DNA of 63,427 nt from Salinibacterium sp. (GTDB lineage Bacteria > Actinomycetota > Actinomycetes > Actinomycetales > Microbacteriaceae), in assembly GCA_019638845.1 (NCBI GenBank), contig JAHBSZ010000009.1, positions 1-63,427 on the forward strand. Reading direction: 5' to 3'. The notes below the pieces were generated by a model. That model was not told the DNA's origin, ran no database searches, and saw only the letters and a list, made by a program, of their open reading frames with translations. Made by a program: the position numbers and the translations under genes. Of the stretch, positions 15,687-27,105 are shown piece after piece; positions within the stretch are counted from its first letter, which is position 1, and each line of letters starts with the position of its first letter.

Positions 15687-18252
15687 CTACTGACTCGTCC
15701 TTCCCAGTGGGCTCGAGGTCATCCTGCGCCGCAGGCTCGTCGAGTTCCTGATTCTCCAAATTGCGTTCACTGTTTCTGGCGATCGCGATGATTCTGTCAT
15801 CCTCGGCAAAGCGAGCGAACACCACACCCATCGTGTCACGACCCTTGGCCGGGACCTCAGCGACAGACGAGCGTACCACCTTGCCGCTGGCAAGAACCAC
15901 GAGAACCTCATCCTCGTCGTCCACGATGAGCGCACCCGCAAGATCTCCGCGCGCCTCGGCTAGCTTGGCCACCTTGATTCCGAGTCCGCCGCGGTTCTGA
16001 ACGCGGTACTGGTCGACGGATGTGCGCTTTGCGTAGCCGCCCTCGGTGACCACGAAAACATAGCCGCTGTCCGAGACGACGCTCGCGCTGAGTAGCTGGT
16101 CGACATCCCTGAAGTGCATACCAATGACGCCCGACGTCGATCTCCCCATCGGTCGCATTGCTGCGTCAGACGCGGTGAATCGAATCGACATTCCCTTTCG
16201 AGAGACGAGCAGCACGTCGGCATCCTCGTCAACGAGCATTGCGGAGACGACTTCGTCAGCTTCCCGGAGGTTGATGGCGATGATGCCACCCGTTCGATTC
16301 GTGTCGTACTCGGTGAGACCCGTCTTCTTCACGAGGCCCCCGCGCGTCGCGAGCACGAGGTACTTCGCCGCGGCGTAGTCGCGGATGTCGAGAATTTGCG
16401 CTATTTCTTCGCCGGGCTGCATCGCGAGGAGGTTTGCTACGTGCTGGCCCTTGGCGTCCCGTCCGGCCTCCTGTAGCTCATAGGTCTTCGCCCGATAGAC
16501 CCGACCCGTGTTCGTGAAGAACAACAACCAGTGATGGGTGGTCGTGACGAAGAAGTGGTCGACAACGTCATCAGCCCGCAGTTGGGCACCCTTGACTCCG
16601 CGTCCACCGCGGTGCTGGCTGCGGTAGTTGTCGCTCCTAGTGCGCTTGATGTAACCACCGCGCGTGACGGTGACAACCATTTCCTCCTCGGGGATGAGGT
16701 CTTCGACGCTCATGTCACCGTCGAAACCGAACATGATCTCGGTGCGGCGATCGTCCCCGTACTTCGCGATGAGCTCAGTGAGCTCCTCGCTCACGATGTC
16801 CCGCTGACGCTGCGGGCTTCCAAGAATCACGTGGTACTCCGCGATCTCAACTTCGATCTCCGCGAGCTCATCCATGATCTTCTGACGCTCGAGGGCCGCA
16901 AGGCGGCGTAGCTGCATCTCCAGAATTGCGCGTGCTTGGAGCTCGTCGATGGTGAGGAGCTTGATCAGACCTTCGCGGGCATCTTCCACCGTGGCCGAAC
17001 GCCGGATGAGCGCAATGACCTCGTCGAGCGCGTCGAGCGCCTTCACGTATCCGCGCAAGATGTGTGCGCGCTCCTCCGCCTTCCGCAAACGGAATCGCGT
17101 GCGTCGCACGATGACCTCGATCTGGTGCTCTGCCCAGGCCGTGATGAACCCGTCCAGTGCGAGGGTGCGCGGAATTCCATCGACGATCGCGAGCATGTTC
17201 GCGCCGAAGTTCTCTTGCAGTTGGGTGTGCTTGTAGAGGTTGTTGAGCACGACCTTTGCCACAGCGTCACGCTTGAGGACGATGACGAGGCGCTGGCCAG
17301 TGCGCCCGGATGTCTCGTCGCGAATGTCCGCGATGCCGGCGAGCTTGCCTTCCTTGACCAGATCGGCGATCTTGAGGGCAAGGTTGTCGGGGTTCACCTG
17401 GTAGGGCAGCTCCGTGACCACGAGACAGGTGCGACCCTGGAGTTCTTCGACGTTGACGACTGCGCGCATGGTTATCGATCCGCGACCCGTGCGATAGGCA
17501 TCCTGGATGCCCTTCACGCCAAGGATCTGAGCACCAGTCGGAAAGTCGGGGCCCTTGACGCGGTGGATGAGCGCTTCGAGGAGCTCCTCGCGCGAGGCAT
17601 CCGGATGCGCGAGATGCCACAGGGCACCCTCGCCCACCTCTCGCAAATTGTGCGGTGGAATATTCGTGGCCATTCCAACCGCAATACCCACCGACCCGTT
17701 GACAAGGAGGTTAGGGAAACGGCTCGGCAGGACGGTGGGTTCCTGGGTACGACCGTCGTAATTGTCCTGGAAGTCGACAGTGTCTTCCTCGATATCCCTG
17801 ACCATCTCCATGGCGAGCGGCGCCATTTTGGTCTCGGTGTATCGATGGGCCGCAGCGCCGTCATTGCCGGGCGAGCCAAAGTTGCCCTGCCCGAGCGCGA
17901 GCGGATAGCGGAGGCTCCACGGCTGCACGAGTCGCACGAGCGCGTCGTATACCGACGAGTCACCGTGCGGATGGAACTGGCCCATGACATCGCCGATTAC
18001 TCGGGTGCACTTCGAGAAGCCCTTGTCCGGGCGGTAGCCACCGTCATACATCGCGTAGATCACTCGGCGATGGACGGGCTTGAGTCCGTCACGTACCTCG
18101 GGCAGGGCTCGCCCAACGATGACGCTCATCGCGTAGTCGAGGTAGGAGCGCTGCATCTCCAGCTGCAGATCTACCTGCGCGATCTTGTCGTGAGTTTCGT
18201 CCAGCACCTTGTCGGCGAAGGTTGGCTCTTCTGGTTCTGTTACGTCAGCCAT
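15679..18252 (-). CDS. gyrA: DNA gyrase subunit A
   Basis: An 857-aa subunit that cleaves and rejoins DNA during negative supercoiling. The catalytic tyrosine is Y138 in AAHRYTE. The quinolone-resistance region [10 protein letters not shown] carries Ser (S99) and Asp (D103) at the positions equivalent to E. coli S83 and D87, that is, the susceptible type. The C-terminal beta-pinwheel has a GyrA box-like motif (QHRGGRG). It lies 81 nt downstream of gyrB, with which it is presumably co-transcribed. Confidence 0.98.
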   Translation of the reverse strand: MADVTEPEEPTFADKVLDETHDKIAQVDLQLEMQRSYLDYAMSVIVGRALPEVRDGLKPVHRRVIYAMYDGGYRPDKGFSKCTRVIGDVMGQFHPHGDSSVYDALVRLVQPWSLRYPLALGQGNFGSPGNDGAAAHRYTETKMAPLAMEMVRDIEEDTVDFQDNYDGRTQEPTVLPSRFPNLLVNGSVGIAVGMATNIPPHNLREVGEGALWHLAHPDASREELLEALIHRVKGPDFPTGAQILGVKGIQDAYRTGRGSITMRAVVNVEELQGRTCLVVTELPYQVNPDNLALKIADLVKEGKLAGIADIRDETSGRTGQRLVIVLKRDAVAKVVLNNLYKHTQLQENFGANMLAIVDGIPRTLALDGFITAWAEHQIEVIVRRTRFRLRKAEERAHILRGYVKALDALDEVIALIRRSATVEDAREGLIKLLTIDELQARAILEMQLRRLAALERQKIMDELAEIEVEIAEYHVILGSPQRQRDIVSEELTELIAKYGDDRRTEIMFGFDGDMSVEDLIPEEEMVVTVTRGGYIKRTRSDNYRSQHRGGRGVKGAQLRADDVVDHFFVTTTHHWLLFFTNTGRVYRAKTYELQEAGRDAKGQHVANLLAMQPGEEIAQILDIRDYAAAKYLVLATRGGLVKKTGLTEYDTNRTGGIIAINLREADEVVSAMLVDEDADVLLVSRKGMSIRFTASDAAMRPMGRSTSGVIGMHFRDVDQLLSASVVSDSGYVFVVTEGGYAKRTSVDQYRVQNRGGLGIKVAKLAEARGDLAGALIVDDEDEVLVVLASGKVVRSSVAEVPAKGRDTMGVVFARFAEDDRIIAIARNSERNLENQELDEPAAQDDLEPTGKDESVDE

Positions 18253-18333
18253 GGTTCTCGATCTCTCGGAATTCGTCGGGGAGGGTCTCGATACGCGCTA
18301 GTGCGCTATTCGACTTTGATCGGCTTGGCGCGA

Positions 18334-20430
<2,097 letters not shown>

Positions 20431-20440
20431 CTACCAAAAG

Positions 20441-20478
20441 CGGCGCCCCAGAGCCTCCGAATCCGGCTTCTGGGGAGT
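20441..20478 (-). terminator. Hairpin between DUF721 gene and gyrB
   Basis: On the minus strand CCCCAGA and TCTGGGG pair around an inner AGCC/GGCT hairpin, and CTTTTGG follows a few bases later. It could terminate the dnaA-side transcript or act in the gyrB leader. The U-tract is short, so confidence is limited. Confidence 0.45.
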
Positions 20479-20509
20479 TTTCCGGTCCAAGGTGACCAGA
20501 TTTGCCTCA

Positions 20510-21010
20510 TCAGCCATAAGTATCGCGCGGTCCCCGGCCTGGAATCGATCTGGGGCCGCGTTTCCAGGATGGGGCGTTGGGTCCGTCGAAGCGCACCGAG
20601 TCAATGCCGGCATCCGGATACTGTCGCGCGATCGTGGTGGTGATCTGGGATCGCATCAACCGAAGCTGCGTTGCCCACGCAGTCGAGTCACACCTGACCG
20701 CGAGAACACCCTCCTCAATTGCGACGGGTTCCGAGTGTTCGGCAGTCTCGACGCCGACTATGGATGCCCAGGATGCGAGTAGCTCGGATTTTGCGAGAGA
20801 TGACGTCCAGCCCATCTTCGAGGCAAGCCCGTCGATAACGTCACCCAACCCGTGCGGGTCGCGACCCGGCGCGAAGGGGACACTTGCACCTTCCTTCCTT
20901 GTCTTTCGTTTGCGAGCTGTGGTGGTACGACCCGACGCGTCGCCGAAAACGTGACGAATGCGCAAGTAGACGGCCACATGTTCGTCGCCCTCGATCTCGT
21001 CCTCACTCAT
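20510..21010 (-). CDS. DUF721 (DciA-like) protein
   Basis: A 166-aa protein. The C-terminal half contains the DUF721 domain with WASIVG, HSEPVAIEEGVLAVRCDS and WATQLRLM. DUF721 proteins include DciA, which loads the replicative helicase DnaB in many bacteria that lack DnaC. The gene sits between recF and gyrB as in other actinobacteria (Rv0004). I start at MSEDEIEG, overlapping the recF stop by 8 nt; the longer frame upstream is recF sequence read out of frame. Helicase loading is inferred from the family. Confidence 0.9.
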   Translation of the reverse strand: MSEDEIEGDEHVAVYLRIRHVFGDASGRTTTARKRKTRKEGASVPFAPGRDPHGLGDVIDGLASKMGWTSSLAKSELLASWASIVGVETAEHSEPVAIEEGVLAVRCDSTAWATQLRLMRSQITTTIARQYPDAGIDSVRFDGPNAPSWKRGPRSIPGRGPRDTYG

Positions 21011-22154
21011 CGATAACCTTTCCGGCCTGTATCCGAACAGTATGGAATGCAAGCGCCTCGGGCACATCATCGAAGACAGCGGCGGTGATCAACACCTGCT
21101 CGAAGTCGCCAACCGCTGCCGCAAGCCGACCGCGACGGGACTCGTCGAGTTCTGCGAAGACATCGTCAAGAATGAGCACCGGATCCCCTGTCGCGGAATC
21201 GCGGCGAAGCACTGTGGCCGAGGCGAGCTTGAGTGCGAGGGCGAACGACCAGGATTCGCCGTGACTTGCATACCCCCGTGCAGGGAGCCGATTGAGTTCC
21301 AACACGAGATCGTCGCGATGAGGGCCCGCGAGGGTAACCCCACGGTCGAGTTCAGCACGCCGAAGGCGTGCGAGCGCCGCGCGGAATCCTTCGACTACCA
21401 CGGGCAAAGCCAGTGTTCCCGCCCTTGTGGCGGCGGCATCCGGGGTGTCATCGTCGGTGCTCGTCGAAAAGACACTCACATGGCTTGACAGGCTCGCTGC
21501 GTGGTCCGCGCCTGCGATCGCGGAATACGATCGAGCAACCTCCGGATCGAGTTCGTCGACAAGCCAGCTACGCGCGATGATGATCTCTGAACCAAGGGCA
21601 ACAAGGCGTTCGTCCCAAATATCGAGGGTCGAAAGATCCCCGCGCGCGTTGCGTGCAGACTTAAGAAGCGTATTTCGCTGGCGAAGCACGCGCTCGTAGT
21701 CCGCGATGACGGCACTCATCCGCGGGGAGCGCAGAATCAATAGCTCATCGAGAAACCGTCGTCGGCCTGAAGGTTCGCCTCGCACGAGCGCAAGATCTTC
21801 GGGAGCGAACAACACACTCGAGAAATACCGTGGGAGTTCTCGGGTTTTGATTGCGGACCGGTTGATCTGCGCGCGGTTCACTCCAACTCGATTGATTTGC
21901 ACTTCCGCGAGGATCTCGCGATCGGCATGGACCAGTCGTGCTCGGACTATCGCCGAGTCCTGACCAGACCGGATAAGTGCGTGGTCGACCGAAACTCGGT
22001 GCGAGCCAAGAGTGCTCAAATACCCCAGAGCCTCAACGAGGTTGGTCTTTCCCTGTCCGTTGCTTCCGACGAAGAGATTCGGCCCAGGGTGGATTGCTAC
22101 CTCGAGCTGTTCGTAGTTTCTGAAGTCCTTGAGGTTGAGATGAGTGACGATCAT
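21003..22154 (-). CDS. recF: DNA replication/repair protein RecF
   Basis: A 383-aa SMC-like ATPase with Walker A GSNGQGKTN near residue 30, an ABC signature region later (GYASHGESWS), and Walker B VLILDDVFAEL. It helps load RecA at gaps with RecO and RecR. I start at ATG giving MIVTHLNLKDFRNY, the usual family beginning; an upstream TTG would add four residues. It lies between gnd and the DUF721 gene and is coupled to the latter. Confidence 0.95.
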   Translation of the reverse strand: MIVTHLNLKDFRNYEQLEVAIHPGPNLFVGSNGQGKTNLVEALGYLSTLGSHRVSVDHALIRSGQDSAIVRARLVHADREILAEVQINRVGVNRAQINRSAIKTRELPRYFSSVLFAPEDLALVRGEPSGRRRFLDELLILRSPRMSAVIADYERVLRQRNTLLKSARNARGDLSTLDIWDERLVALGSEIIIARSWLVDELDPEVARSYSAIAGADHAASLSSHVSVFSTSTDDDTPDAAATRAGTLALPVVVEGFRAALARLRRAELDRGVTLAGPHRDDLVLELNRLPARGYASHGESWSFALALKLASATVLRRDSATGDPVLILDDVFAELDESRRGRLAAAVGDFEQVLITAAVFDDVPEALAFHTVRIQAGKVIDE

Positions 22155-22183
22155 GAGCTGGTGCAATCCATGGGTGCGTGCGC

Positions 22184-23068
22184 TCAGCTCTTTCGGACGG
22201 CGTGGCCACCAAACTGATTGCGAAGAGCTGCGACCGCCTTCATCGATGGGGAGTCCTTTTGACGAGACACGAACCTCGCAAAGATCGCTGCACTAATCGT
22301 AGGAACGGGAACCGCACGATCGAGAGCGTCATGAACTGTCCAACGCCCTTCACCCGAATCTTCGACATAGCCCGTGATGTCTTTGAATTCAGGGTCTTCC
22401 TCGAGCGCCTTCACCAATAACTCCAGCAACCAGGAACGAACGACAGTTCCTCGTTGCCACGCCTTGAATGACCCTGTGACGTTGGTCACGAGGTCCTTAC
22501 GGCTATCGAGAAGCTCGTAACCCTCGGCCCAAGCTTGCATCAAGGCGTACTCGATACCGTTGTGAACCATTTTCACGTAATGCCCGGCGCCCACCGGGCC
22601 CGCGTGGACGAAACCTTCGTCGCGAGGACCATCCGGCCGGAGGCCGTCAAAAATTGGCATAGCGCGATCGATATCGGTCGCGTCTCCGCCGGCCATCAAG
22701 CCGTATCCGTTTTCAAGACCCCAAATGCCGCCTGAGACACCGACATCCAGGAACTTGATCTTCTTGGTTGCTAAGAACTTGGCGTGAACTGAGTCTTCGG
22801 TATACCGCGAATTGCCACCGTCGATAACAAGGTCACCAGGGCTCAAGACCTTTGCGACATCGTGAATGACATCATCGGTGATCTTCCCGGACGGGACCAT
22901 AACCCAGACAATGCGGGGAGCAGGTAACGCCTCCGCGAGATCAGCGAGCGTGGCGACATCTGTTACTTCTGGATGTGGATCGTACCCGGTGACCTCGAGC
23001 CCTTTTGCGCGCAAACGTGCGCGCATATTGTTGCCCATCTTGCCTAGGCCGATGATGCCAATATGCAT
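22184..23068 (-). CDS. gnd: 6-phosphogluconate dehydrogenase (decarboxylating), short form
   Basis: A 294-aa enzyme. The N-terminal NAD(P)-binding motif is GLGKMG, the substrate region has DGGNSRY, and VSGGIWGLENG and KMVHNGIEY match the 6PGDH signatures. It oxidises 6-phosphogluconate to ribulose 5-phosphate in the pentose phosphate pathway. It belongs to the roughly 300-residue YqeC/GndA-type class rather than the 470-residue classical form. Insertion between dnaN and recF is typical of actinobacteria. It lies 17 nt after dnaN. Confidence 0.95.
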   Translation of the reverse strand: MHIGIIGLGKMGNNMRARLRAKGLEVTGYDPHPEVTDVATLADLAEALPAPRIVWVMVPSGKITDDVIHDVAKVLSPGDLVIDGGNSRYTEDSVHAKFLATKKIKFLDVGVSGGIWGLENGYGLMAGGDATDIDRAMPIFDGLRPDGPRDEGFVHAGPVGAGHYVKMVHNGIEYALMQAWAEGYELLDSRKDLVTNVTGSFKAWQRGTVVRSWLLELLVKALEEDPEFKDITGYVEDSGEGRWTVHDALDRAVPVPTISAAIFARFVSRQKDSPSMKAVAALRNQFGGHAVRKS

Positions 23069-23085
23069 CGATAACCTCTCGTGAG

Positions 23086-24231
23086 TTAGCGCAGAAGAAG
23101 GTTCGGCTGCAGCAGGTACTTGTAGTTGTCCGCACCGGGCTGGTCCTTGGAGGACTGGCTGGTGATGAGTACGGGACCGGGCTTGTTGGGGTTCTCAGTC
23201 TTAGTGAAAGATATCCGGACAAACTCGGAATGCACCGAGCTCAGACCGTCCAGAAGGAACTGGGGCTTGAGCGATACAACGGTGTCAGATCCGGTAAGGA
23301 AGGCGTCAATCGACTCGGATGCCTGTGCTTGCTCCGATCCAATCGCTTCGAGAGTGACGCCCTCAATGGAGAAGGTGAATCTCAGTGCCGCCTCGCGCTC
23401 GAGCACGAGGGACACACGACGTACTGCTTCGATTAGCTCGGCAGTGTTGATCACCGCGTAATTGTCGACCACTTCGGGGAACAGTCTTTTTACGGGTGGA
23501 AAGTTTCCCTTGATAAGGAGTGACGTGACCGTCTTCTTGTCAGCCTGAAAAGCAATGAGCTCGCGGTCGTCAGAGCTGGTGATCGCCACTGACACTGTGC
23601 CGCTATGGCCAAACGTCTTACCGATCTCGATAAGTGTCCGGGAAGGAACCAGAGCCGTGGCGGTCTCAACACCGGAGTTTCCTGCGTCCCAAGCGATTTC
23701 ACGAACGGCGACGCGATAACGGTCTGTCGCCACCAGCGACAAGCTGTTCTCGGACACTTCAAGTTGCACACCCGTAATCACCGGGGTGACGTCATCTCGT
23801 GAAGCAGCGACTGCGACTTGAGAGATTGCCGCAGCGAAATCCTCGGCTTGAAGAATTCCCGCATGCTCAGAAACCTGAGGCAGCGTGGGGTACTCCTCCA
23901 CCGGCATGCTCAGCAATGTGAAGTGTGCAGCACCGCAGGCGACTGTGATTCGTCCTTCGTCAGTGGCGAAAGTCACGGGAGCGTTGGGTAACCTGCTCGC
24001 GATGTCGGCAAGAAGACGTCCAGAGACGAGAACACGTCCTGGTTCGTCAACTTTGGCGCTGATCTCGGTGCGCGCCGATACTTCGTAGTCGAATGAGGAA
24101 AGGATGAGGCCATCGTCGCCCGCCTCAATGAGTACGCCACTCAAAATCGGGAGCGTTGTTCGTTGTGGAAGCAATTTGACAGCAAACGAAACGGCCTCGC
24201 TGAAGACGTCGCGGTTGACCTGGAACTTCAC
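23086..24231 (-). CDS. dnaN: DNA polymerase III beta subunit (sliding clamp)
   Basis: A 381-aa clamp with the three-domain pattern of DnaN (KFQVNRDVFSEAV, LPQRTTLPILSG, and C-terminal LLDGLSSV and ending YLLQPNLLLR-like). It tethers polymerase to DNA. The start is the GTG before AAGTTCCAG, preceded at about 8 nt by AGGGG; another GTG three codons upstream lies within that Shine-Dalgarno. It lies downstream of the oriC gap after dnaA, in the canonical dnaA-dnaN order. Confidence 0.96.
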   Translation of the reverse strand: MKFQVNRDVFSEAVSFAVKLLPQRTTLPILSGVLIEAGDDGLILSSFDYEVSARTEISAKVDEPGRVLVSGRLLADIASRLPNAPVTFATDEGRITVACGAAHFTLLSMPVEEYPTLPQVSEHAGILQAEDFAAAISQVAVAASRDDVTPVITGVQLEVSENSLSLVATDRYRVAVREIAWDAGNSGVETATALVPSRTLIEIGKTFGHSGTVSVAITSSDDRELIAFQADKKTVTSLLIKGNFPPVKRLFPEVVDNYAVINTAELIEAVRRVSLVLEREAALRFTFSIEGVTLEAIGSEQAQASESIDAFLTGSDTVVSLKPQFLLDGLSSVHSEFVRISFTKTENPNKPGPVLITSQSSKDQPGADNYKYLLQPNLLLR

Positions 24232-24596
24232 TTCATTCACCCCTGACACGATCGGTGGTCTGGGCGTTAATACTGGCACAGGCCGGTCTGCCTCGGATCA
24301 TGGGTTATCTGGCGGAACAATCTCTTCTTTAAAGAGACAACAGTCTTAACCGTTGTGGAGAGTGTGAGTAACTGCGTCGGCGCTAATCAAGTGCTGGGAA
24401 CTACAACCGTGTGAGATGTGTGGGGATCACGCAATAACTATCGAAGGCTTTCAGCGAGGGCGGCTGAGATGGAGTGTCAATCCACAGAAGTGATTTCGGA
24501 ATCAACAGGTTGTCCGGTGTGTCGCGGTAGTTATCCACATGTTTTTCACACTGTGTGAAAACCCTTGGTTGGAAGGGCAGCGAGTGGTGGTGAAAC
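24232..24596. other. oriC: Chromosomal origin region (dnaA-dnaN intergenic)
   Basis: A 365-bp non-coding stretch between dnaA and dnaN. It contains a perfect DnaA box TTATCCACA (24531-24539) and several degenerate ones, for example CAATCCACA at 24478, TGTGGGGAT at 24418 and TGTGTGAAA at 24552. AT-richer patches (TTCTTTAAAGAGACAACAG at 24324) could be the unwinding element. Dna boxes plus the dnaA-dnaN setting support origin function; the other half of the origin may lie in the dnaA-rpmH gap. Confidence 0.75.
24531..24539 (+). promoter_or_regulatory. DnaA box (perfect nonamer)
   Basis: TTATCCACA exactly matches the consensus. It is 58 bp downstream of the dnaA stop codon, in the dnaA-dnaN gap. 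Confidence 0.85.
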
Positions 24597-26009
24597 CTAG
24601 TTCTTGTACCGGTGGTTTTGCTTGATGCGACTCGTCAACTCGGTTACCTGGTTGTAGATCGAGCGACGCTCCTTCATGAGTTCAGTGATCTTCTTGTTTG
24701 CGTACATCACCGTGGTGTGGTCGCGGTTTCCGAAGAGTTGGCCGATCTTGGGTAGCGACAGGTTGGTCATCTCTCGGCACAAATACATCGCAATCTGGCG
24801 CGCGGTCGCGACCGCTTGCGATCGCGATGATCCGTAGAGGTCATCGACGGTGAGTTTGAAGTACTCCGCGGTGTGGTTGATGATGTCGACAGGAGCGATC
24901 ACATTGTCTTCATCAAGGGTGATCAGATCCTTGAGAACTGTTTGAACCAGGGCGAGGTCTACTGTCGACTTATTCAGGCTCGCGAAGGCAGTTACCCGGA
25001 TCAGCGTTCCTTCGAGTTCGCGGATGTTGGAGGACACCTTGGAGGCCATGTACTCCAGGATGTCGTTGCCCACCTGCAGTTTCTCGCTCTGAGCCTTCTT
25101 CCTGAGAATTGCGATGCGGGTCTCAAGATCCGGAGCTTGCACATCAGTAATGAGCCCCCACTCGAACCGTGAACGCATTCGGTCCTCGAAGCCGGTGAGG
25201 TGTTTGGGTGGCAAGTCGCTGGTGATGACCACTTGTTTGTTGTGATCGTGGAGCGTATTGAAGGTGTGGAAGAAGGCCTCCTGAGTGGAGTCCTTGCCTT
25301 GCAGGAACTGAATGTCGTCAATGAGCAAGATGTCGATCTCGCGATAGCGGGATTGAAATACGGAGGCCCGGTTGTTTGCGATCGAGTTGATGAAGTCGTT
25401 CGTGAATTCTTCCGAGCTGACGTAGCGAACACGGATGCCCGGATAGAGGCTCTCGGCGTAGTGGCCGATAGCGTGCAGAAGGTGGGTCTTGCCCAACCCG
25501 GACTCTCCATAGATGAAGAGTGGGTTGTAGGCCTTGGCCGGCGCTTCGGCAACCGCGACTGCCGCAGCATGTGCGAATCGGTTGGAGCCACCAATAACGA
25601 AGTTATCGAAGCTGTATTTGGGGTTGAGACGTGAATCGGAACGGCGTGCCTGACTATCGATGGCTGGCACAACTGTCGGTTCGATATAGGGCTGTTGGTC
25701 TGTGGAATCTACCGCCTGGTCAAGCACGTCGTGTTGGATGTCCGGATTCACGACGATTGCGAAGTTGGCGACTTCTTCTTCATCGCTCAGGCCGGCGATG
25801 GCATTGAGTAGAGGGAGGCGGATCCGTTGCTCGAGCATTCCGCGAGTGAGCTCATTGGGAACCTCGAGATAGAGGGTTCCGGCCATGATGCCTTTGGGTT
25901 CAACGAGGTTGATGAAACCCAGCAGTTGTGGCGTGATGCGGTCATCGGACGTGAGGCGTGACAGGACCGACTGCCAGATACCCTTCGTTGTGTCCGGTGT
26001 CTCCGACAT
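24597..26009 (-). CDS. dnaA: Chromosomal replication initiator DnaA
   Basis: A 470-aa AAA+ initiator. Domain I spans about 1-90, a short linker follows, the AAA+ core has Walker A GESGLGKT (168-175) and Walker B LLIDDIQFL, and domain IV has the DnaA signature around GNRDHTTVMYA. It binds DnaA boxes and melts oriC. I choose the ATG giving MSETPDTTKG because AGAGG precedes it at about 10 nt; an in-frame GTG at 26054 would add 15 basic residues. Several DnaA boxes upstream suggest autoregulation. Confidence 0.97.
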   Translation of the reverse strand: MSETPDTTKGIWQSVLSRLTSDDRITPQLLGFINLVEPKGIMAGTLYLEVPNELTRGMLEQRIRLPLLNAIAGLSDEEEVANFAIVVNPDIQHDVLDQAVDSTDQQPYIEPTVVPAIDSQARRSDSRLNPKYSFDNFVIGGSNRFAHAAAVAVAEAPAKAYNPLFIYGESGLGKTHLLHAIGHYAESLYPGIRVRYVSSEEFTNDFINSIANNRASVFQSRYREIDILLIDDIQFLQGKDSTQEAFFHTFNTLHDHNKQVVITSDLPPKHLTGFEDRMRSRFEWGLITDVQAPDLETRIAILRKKAQSEKLQVGNDILEYMASKVSSNIRELEGTLIRVTAFASLNKSTVDLALVQTVLKDLITLDEDNVIAPVDIINHTAEYFKLTVDDLYGSSRSQAVATARQIAMYLCREMTNLSLPKIGQLFGNRDHTTVMYANKKITELMKERRSIYNQVTELTSRIKQNHRYKN

Positions 26010-26036
26010 TGATGCACGTCCTCTTTTTGCTACTCG

Positions 26037-26055
26037 TTCCACAGGTTTATCCACC
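26037..26055. promoter_or_regulatory. DnaA-box-like elements in dnaA leader
   Basis: TTCCACAGG is followed directly by TTATCCACC (8 of 9 matches to the DnaA box). They lie just upstream of the chosen dnaA start, within its leader, suggesting autorepression by DnaA. Confidence 0.5.
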
Positions 26056-26112
26056 GCTGGCGGCAGCGATGACTTCGGTATTCACCCCTAGAACGGCTGG
26101 GTTTTACCTTAG

Positions 26113-26160
26113 TTGTCCACAGGGTGTCGGTACTAACTCCAGTTACCCACATGTGGATAA
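26113..26160. promoter_or_regulatory. Cluster of three DnaA boxes upstream of dnaA
   Basis: TTGTCCACA (26113-26121), TTACCCACA (26143-26151) and a perfect reverse TGTGGATAA (26152-26160). The last two form a head-to-head pair. With the single box in the dnaA-dnaN gap they probably constitute a bipartite origin and a dnaA control region. Confidence 0.75.
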
Positions 26161-26182
26161 TGCGAATCAAGGGCTCCAAAGT

Positions 26183-26211
26183 TTGACCGCGTGGGTTTAA
26201 CGCCGTACTTT
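26183..26211 (+). promoter_or_regulatory. rpmH promoter
   Basis: TTGACC (26183-26188) and TACTTT (26206-26211) are separated by exactly 17 nt, a good housekeeping sigma-factor promoter. It points rightward to rpmH. Confidence 0.65.
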
Positions 26212-26285
26212 TAATCAGTTGACTTCCAGCCTTCGGGCTTACCCCTTCTTTCCGGCCTTCAGAGCTGGGCTTTGGAGATACCGCT

Positions 26286-26423
26286 ATGAGCAAGAGAACT
26301 TTCCAGCCGAACAACCGCCGCCGCGCGAAGGTTCACGGTTTCCGCCTTCGTATGCGTACCCGCGCTGGTCGCGCCATTTTGGCTGCTCGTCGCCGCAAGG
26401 GTCGCACCGAGCTGTCCGCGTAG
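26286..26423 (+). CDS. rpmH: 50S ribosomal protein bL34
   Basis: A 45-aa highly basic protein beginning [15 protein letters not shown] and ending KGRTELSA, the invariant bL34 pattern. Length and sequence are normal. A GGAG Shine-Dalgarno lies about 8 nt upstream of the ATG. It is the first gene of the rpmH-rnpA-yidD-yidC cluster, divergent from dnaA across the origin region. Confidence 0.97.
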   Translation: MSKRTFQPNNRRRAKVHGFRLRMRTRAGRAILAARRRKGRTELSA

Positions 26424-26432
26424 TATTCCCGC

Positions 26433-26774
26433 GTGCTCGCTAGGGCGAACCGGGTGACCCGTCCCATTGACTTCCGCACCGCGGTTCGTCGTGGGCGCAG
26501 GATCGGTACGTCCGCTGCGGTGCTGCATGTGCTTGAACGGCCCGGCTCTGAGCCGAGCCGTTTTGGCTTTATTGTCGCGAAGTCTGTCGGAGGAGCCGTG
26601 ACGCGGAACCTGGTTCGTCGGCGCCTTAGAGCTGTCAGCCGTGACATGTTGCCGACCTTGCAGCCTGGTACTGATGTCGTTATGCGAGCTCTCCCCGGTT
26701 CAGAGCTGGTGGCATGGCCGATACTTCAAGCGGAGATCGCGCAGGGGCTCGAGAGGTTTAGGAGGGCGTCATGA
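26433..26774 (+). CDS. rnpA: Ribonuclease P protein component
   Basis: A 113-aa basic protein with the RnpA signature around AVTRNLVRRRLRAV. It binds the RNase P RNA and helps process tRNA 5-prime ends. It starts with GTG, 9 nt after rpmH, and ends overlapping the yidD start by 4 nt. Domain length is typical. Confidence 0.95.
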   Translation: MLARANRVTRPIDFRTAVRRGRRIGTSAAVLHVLERPGSEPSRFGFIVAKSVGGAVTRNLVRRRLRAVSRDMLPTLQPGTDVVMRALPGSELVAWPILQAEIAQGLERFRRAS

Positions 26775-27097
26775 AGGCAGCGTTTTCGTTCGTGCTACTC
26801 GCACCCCGCAACGTGTGTGTCGCGATACTCAAGACGTACCGCGCAGTGATTTCACCGCTATATGGAGACGTCTGTCGGTACTACCCGACCTGTTCGCACT
26901 ATGCGCTGCAAGCGATCCAACAGCACGGAGTCGTTCGTGGCGTGTGGCTTGGCACTCGTCGCGTAGCGCGCTGCCACCCGTGGGCGGAAGGTGGCATCGA
27001 CGATGTCCCCGAACGCACTCACGACCGTTACTCGATCACGCGCTTCGGCTTCGTGGTTGCCAATTCACAATTCGCCAGTAGCCACGGAAAGGGCTGA
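26771..27097 (+). CDS. yidD: Membrane protein insertion efficiency factor YidD
   Basis: A 108-aa protein with the YidD motif CRYYPTCSHYALQAI (here between about 36 and 52) and WRVARCHPWAEGG-like C-terminal region. It assists YidC-dependent insertion of membrane proteins at the inner membrane face. The ATG overlaps the rnpA stop (ATGA), and yidC follows after 8 nt. Confidence 0.94.
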   Translation: MKAAFSFVLLAPRNVCVAILKTYRAVISPLYGDVCRYYPTCSHYALQAIQQHGVVRGVWLGTRRVARCHPWAEGGIDDVPERTHDRYSITRFGFVVANSQFASSHGKG

Positions 27098-27105
27098 CCC
27101 ACACT

